Of a DNA stretch of 59,391 nt, positions 56,595 through 59,391 are shown one piece after another (positions within the stretch are counted from its first letter, which is position 1; each line of letters begins with the position of its first letter). The DNA is from Desulfuromonadales bacterium (GTDB lineage: Bacteria > Desulfobacterota > Desulfuromonadia > Desulfuromonadales > Geopsychrobacteraceae): the NCBI GenBank assembly GCA_019429255.1, contig JAHYIY010000015.1, positions 1 to 59,391 on the forward strand. Reading direction: 5' to 3'. The notes under the pieces are model-generated. The model was not told the DNA's origin. It ran no database searches and saw only the letters and a list, made by a program, of their open reading frames with translations. A program made the translations under genes and the position numbers.

Positions 56595-57956
56595 ATGAAA
56601 ACCTTAAGCTTCTCCCTGACAACCTTCGATCCCCTGGCACTCTACCTGAGCTGTGTCCCGGACGGCCCCGGCCTGCTTGAATCCCTCAATCCCCTGCCTA
56701 AGACCGGGCGCTATTCCATTGTCCCCTTGCGCCGGCAGGAACAATACCACCTCAACAACAATCAGCTGCACTGGCGCTGCCCCAAAGGCCACCGCGGCAG
56801 CTTAGACCATCCCCTGACAGCCCTGGCGCAGATTCTGGCCGAACGCCGCTGCCCAATCGCCCCGGAGACCCCCTTCCCCGGCGGTTTTTTCGGCTTTTTC
56901 AGCTACGATCTGGCCAGACAGATTGAAGACTTGCCGTACTGCGCAAGCCGTGATCAGCCCCTGGCCGATCTGTATCTGGCCTGGGTCGATGTGACGGCTA
57001 CTTACGATCACCACCAACAATTGCTGACTCTGGCTACCCTTGATGACAGTGTCGATCTTGATTACTGGCAGGAGCAGCTGATGCTTTCTCAACAGAGTCC
57101 ACCACCGGAAACTCCTTTGTACCTGCGCCAGGCACCTCAGGGAGTCATGACGGAACAGGAATTTATTACCGGGGTCAAACGCGCCAAGGATTATATCGCC
57201 GCCGGTGATATTTACCAGGTCAACCTCTCCTGCCGTTTTGATGCCGCCATCGACGGATCTGCCGGCGAGCTGTACCGGCGCCTCCGGCAGATCAACCCCT
57301 CACCCTTTGCCTGCCTGCTCTCGTTTGACGACGTTGAGATCGTTTCCAGTTCACCGGAACGCCTGGTGTCACTACGCGATGGCAGCGCCCAGACCCGCCC
57401 TATCGCCGGAACCCGCCCACGTGGTTTTACCCCGCCGGAAGATCATCAGCTTGGCACGGAACTCCTCGGTCACCCCAAGGAGCGGGCGGAACACATCATG
57501 CTCCTCGATCTTGAACGTAATGATCTGGGCAAAGTCTGTCAGAGCGGCTCGGTGGTAGTCGATGAGCTGATGGTGCTCGAGCGCTATTCCCATGTCACCC
57601 ACATTGTCTCCAATGTCAGTGGCCGGTTGCGTCCCGATTGCACCGCCATTGACCTGCTCAGGGCAACCTTTCCCGGCGGCACCATCACCGGCGTACCGAA
57701 AAAACGCTGTATGGAGATCATTGATGAGCTCGAACCGGTGGGGCGTGGCAGCTATACCGGCAGCGCCGGCTACATCAGCGCCTGCGGCAGCATGGATCTG
57801 AACATCCTGATCCGGGGTTTTCAACGTATCGGTAATCACTTGAGTTATCAGACCGGCGCCGGGATTGTCGCTGACTCGGTACCTGAACGGGAATGGCAGG
57901 AGTGTCTGCACAAAAGCAAAGCCCTGTCTGCCCTGCTTCACAGCCTGGAGAAGTGA
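56595..57956 (+). CDS. pabB: aminodeoxychorismate synthase component I
   Basis: 453 residues from the ATG at 56595; the upstream open frame runs through the tRNA and terminator. Chorismate-binding fold: GDIYQVNLSCRF, SSSPERLVSLRDG, RPIAGTRPRG, LDLERNDLGKVCQSGSV and TFPGGTITGVPKKRCMEIID, GSYTGSAGYIS. With a glutaminase it makes 4-amino-4-deoxychorismate for folate. The N-terminal half is more diverged, as in PabB. pabC follows after three bases, which decides PabB over TrpE. Confidence 0.93.
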   Translation: MKTLSFSLTTFDPLALYLSCVPDGPGLLESLNPLPKTGRYSIVPLRRQEQYHLNNNQLHWRCPKGHRGSLDHPLTALAQILAERRCPIAPETPFPGGFFGFFSYDLARQIEDLPYCASRDQPLADLYLAWVDVTATYDHHQQLLTLATLDDSVDLDYWQEQLMLSQQSPPPETPLYLRQAPQGVMTEQEFITGVKRAKDYIAAGDIYQVNLSCRFDAAIDGSAGELYRRLRQINPSPFACLLSFDDVEIVSSSPERLVSLRDGSAQTRPIAGTRPRGFTPPEDHQLGTELLGHPKERAEHIMLLDLERNDLGKVCQSGSVVVDELMVLERYSHVTHIVSNVSGRLRPDCTAIDLLRATFPGGTITGVPKKRCMEIIDELEPVGRGSYTGSAGYISACGSMDLNILIRGFQRIGNHLSYQTGAGIVADSVPEREWQECLHKSKALSALLHSLEK

Positions 57957-57959
57957 TTT

Positions 57960-58793
57960 ATGCTGGTTTGTTTTAACGGACAATTTATCCCACAGGAAGA
58001 AGCCCGGGTGGCTGTCAATGATGGTGCATTTCTCTATGGCGACAGCCTTTTTGAAACGATCAAGGCGCGCCGGCAGCAGATCCTGTTCCGCGATCAGCAT
58101 CTGGAGCGGATAGAGCGGTCAGCGCAATTGCTGGAATTTCCCTGTCCGCGGGCACAGATCGAATCCGCCTGCGATGAATTGTCTGAACGCCTGACAGCTC
58201 CGGTCTCCCGCATCCGCCTGACATTAAGCCGGGGGCCATACCAGGGTCTTCTGTACCCTGCTGCCGGCCAGAGCTGGTTTCTACTTACGGCAACACCTTA
58301 TGACGAAAGCAATGAGCGTCGTCACGAACAAGGGATCAGCTGCTGTCTGGCCCCCAACCAGCGCGTTAATCCTTTTTCCCATCTGCCTCAATGTAAACAC
58401 GGCAATTACGCCGACTGCCTCTATGCCCGTAACCATGCCCATCGCCAACAGGCCGATGAAGCTCTGTTTATCGATCACCGCGGCAACCTCCTCGAAGGAG
58501 CGACCAGCAACATCTTTGCCGTCATCGACAACCAGCTTGTTACCCCACCCCTCGGCAATCTGGTACTGAACGGTATCATGCGCCAACAGGTAATCGAATC
58601 AGCCAAAGAGCTTGGCATGCCCTGCATTGAGCGTCCTCTGTCCTTGCCTGAAGCCATGAGCGCCAGCGAAGTCTTTACCTGCAACTCCCTGATCGATCTG
58701 GTTCCAGTCAACGAAATTGCCGGCAAGACGATTAACCGGGGAGAATACTGGAAAGACCTCGACAAATGCATTTCCCTGCGCATAGACCCTTGA
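57960..58793 (+). CDS. pabC: aminodeoxychorismate lyase
   Basis: 277 residues, fold type IV PLP enzyme: FLYGDSLFETIKARR at the start, PLP Lys K146 in LPQCKHGNYADCLYA, LLEGATSNIFAV and VFTCNSLIDLVPV. Converts aminodeoxychorismate to 4-aminobenzoate and pyruvate. D-amino-acid or branched-chain transaminases share the fold; position after pabB supports PabC. The TGA overlaps the -35 box of the next tRNA promoter. Confidence 0.92.
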   Translation: MLVCFNGQFIPQEEARVAVNDGAFLYGDSLFETIKARRQQILFRDQHLERIERSAQLLEFPCPRAQIESACDELSERLTAPVSRIRLTLSRGPYQGLLYPAAGQSWFLLTATPYDESNERRHEQGISCCLAPNQRVNPFSHLPQCKHGNYADCLYARNHAHRQQADEALFIDHRGNLLEGATSNIFAVIDNQLVTPPLGNLVLNGIMRQQVIESAKELGMPCIERPLSLPEAMSASEVFTCNSLIDLVPVNEIAGKTINRGEYWKDLDKCISLRIDP

Positions 58794-58817
58794 CAAACAG
58801 ATCCTGCTCACTATAAT
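58790..58817 (+). promoter_or_regulatory. promoter of tRNA-Leu
   Basis: TTGACA (58790-58795), 16-base spacer, TATAAT (58812-58817); both hexamers match consensus exactly. The tRNA starts 12 bases downstream. Confidence 0.88.
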
Positions 58818-58828
58818 CGTCGAACCAT

Positions 58829-58913
58829 GCCGAAGTGGTGGAATTGGTAGACACGTCGGTCTCAAACACCGATGGCGCGAGCCGTGCCGGTTCGACTCCG
58901 GCCTTCGGTACCA
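58829..58913 (+). tRNA. tRNA-Leu (anticodon CAA)
   Basis: 85 bases including CCA, class II with a long variable arm. Acceptor GCCGAAG/CTTCGGT, anticodon loop CTCAAAC giving CAA, T-arm CCGGTTCGACTCCGG. Confidence 0.97.
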
Positions 58914-58921
58914 TCAACAGC

Positions 58922-58952
58922 AAAAAGCCTCTGGTTCGCCAGGGGCTTTTTT
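58922..58952 (+). terminator. intrinsic terminator after tRNA-Leu
   Basis: GCCTCTGG, TTCG loop, CCAGGGGC (58927-58946), then TTTTTT. Confidence 0.92.
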
Positions 58953-59000
58953 GTTGTAAATACCTGTCCATAACATTCCACACAAATCCATTTTTAGTAA

Positions 59001-59028
59001 AAAACCCCGTCCAGAGGACGGGGGTTTC
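59001..59028 (-). terminator. terminator of the TPR-like gene
   Basis: AAACCCCGTCC (59002-59012) pairs with GGACGGGG..GTTT (59016-59027); on the minus strand it is followed by a T-rich tract. Lies five bases past the stop codon. Confidence 0.85.
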
Positions 59029-59032
59029 TACC

Positions 59033-59391
59033 TCAAACTAAATCAACACCCTTCTCAAAGCCCAAGGAATGGATATCCTGAACGGCAGCAAGCTCTTCTG
59101 TCAAATCTGCCAACCGCATCTCGATATCCCACCCTTCACAATCCGTGGCATTTTCGAGTGCTTGTACCAGCAACTGCTGTGCCCGTTGAAAATCAGGGCG
59201 AAGATTGAAGCGTTGACTGTCAAAACTCAATGCGCTCGACAGAATCGCATACCCCTGTGCGGTATCTGGATGTTGTTTAATGAATTCCTGGATGTGTGAA
59301 AAAGCTTCGTCCGATTTGCCAAGCACCAACAGAAGATAAAATATGCTCTCGTGTAAATTATTCTGCAAGACCGGATTCATGGCCGGGAAGC
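59033..59391 (-). CDS. TPR-like protein, 3' part only
   Basis: The frame is open to the window end, so the start may lie outside; an internal ATG at 59380 gives 115 residues. LHESIFYLLLVLGKSDEAFS, HIQEFIKQHPDTAQGYAILS and FQRAQQLLVQALENATD have the spacing of tetratricopeptide helices. No catalytic motif. Probably a protein-interaction module. Confidence 0.6.
   Translation of the reverse strand, partial: FPAMNPVLQNNLHESIFYLLLVLGKSDEAFSHIQEFIKQHPDTAQGYAILSSALSFDSQRFNLRPDFQRAQQLLVQALENATDCEGWDIEMRLADLTEELAAVQDIHSLGFEKGVDLV

Overview
The window looks like a chromosomal segment of a deltaproteobacterium of the Desulfuromonadales type (Geobacter/Pelobacter/Desulfuromonas relatives). The evidence is a pilB-pilT-pilC-pilS-pilR type IV pilus cluster, a three-gene frdCAB-type fumarate reductase/succinate dehydrogenase with a diheme-type cytochrome b, a selA-selB-selD operon in which SelD itself carries an in-frame UGA (selenocysteine) codon, and a MucR/Ros zinc-finger regulator. 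This placement is inferred from gene content; no database search was run. There are no rRNA genes, CRISPR arrays or phage genes.

Region by region. 1-6425 is an accessory belt: the 5' part of a sugar-nucleotide epimerase, a VapBC-like toxin-antitoxin pair, a membrane glycosyltransferase, a small GxxExxY (PD-(D/E)XK-like) gene wedged between palindromic repeats, an ISL3-family insertion sequence that truncates a DUF2283 gene, REP-like palindromes, a RelBE pair and a MITE-like element. 6426-15532 (minus strand) holds the pilus regulators, platform protein and ATPases followed by aroE and ribF. 15691-19044 is the frd operon. 19436-25962 holds valS, a response regulator with two CheW-like partners, and a dGTPase-like gene. 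26278-26700 is a mucR-like gene on the plus strand. 26767-39026 is a long minus-strand run: nadK, recN, an N-acetyltransferase of the short ArgA type, an M23 peptidase, secA, a receiver-GAF-kinase hybrid, argJ, deoC, deoB and a DUF2914 gene. rarA (plus) faces rodA-mrdA-mreD-mreC-mreB, the cell-shape operon. A PpiD-like foldase, purC and an unusual membrane-PAS-DnaQ exonuclease fusion follow on the plus strand. selA-selB-selD plus a tiny TatA-like gene form a minus-strand selenium operon. The end holds tRNA-Ala(GGC), pabB, pabC, tRNA-Leu(CAA) and a partial TPR-like gene.

The most notable observations are these. (1) A GxxExxY gene sits within 5 and about 22 bases of imperfect palindromic repeat units, which suggests a gene-plus-repeat mobile or repeat-maintenance unit. 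(2) A dispersed short element with TTCAGCA-type terminal inverted repeats and twin CATGGAYG palindromes occurs three times in the window, one copy being an internal-deletion derivative. (3) Another inverted-repeat element lies between rarA and rodA, and its two ends supply the stop codons of both genes. (4) SelD is a selenoprotein whose first 37 codons, including UGA, would be lost in a naive call, and a 54-residue TatA-like ORF is coupled to its stop codon. (5) A sensor-like protein is fused to a DEDDh exonuclease. (6) The transposase start codon lies in a long hairpin that would hide it in read-through transcripts.
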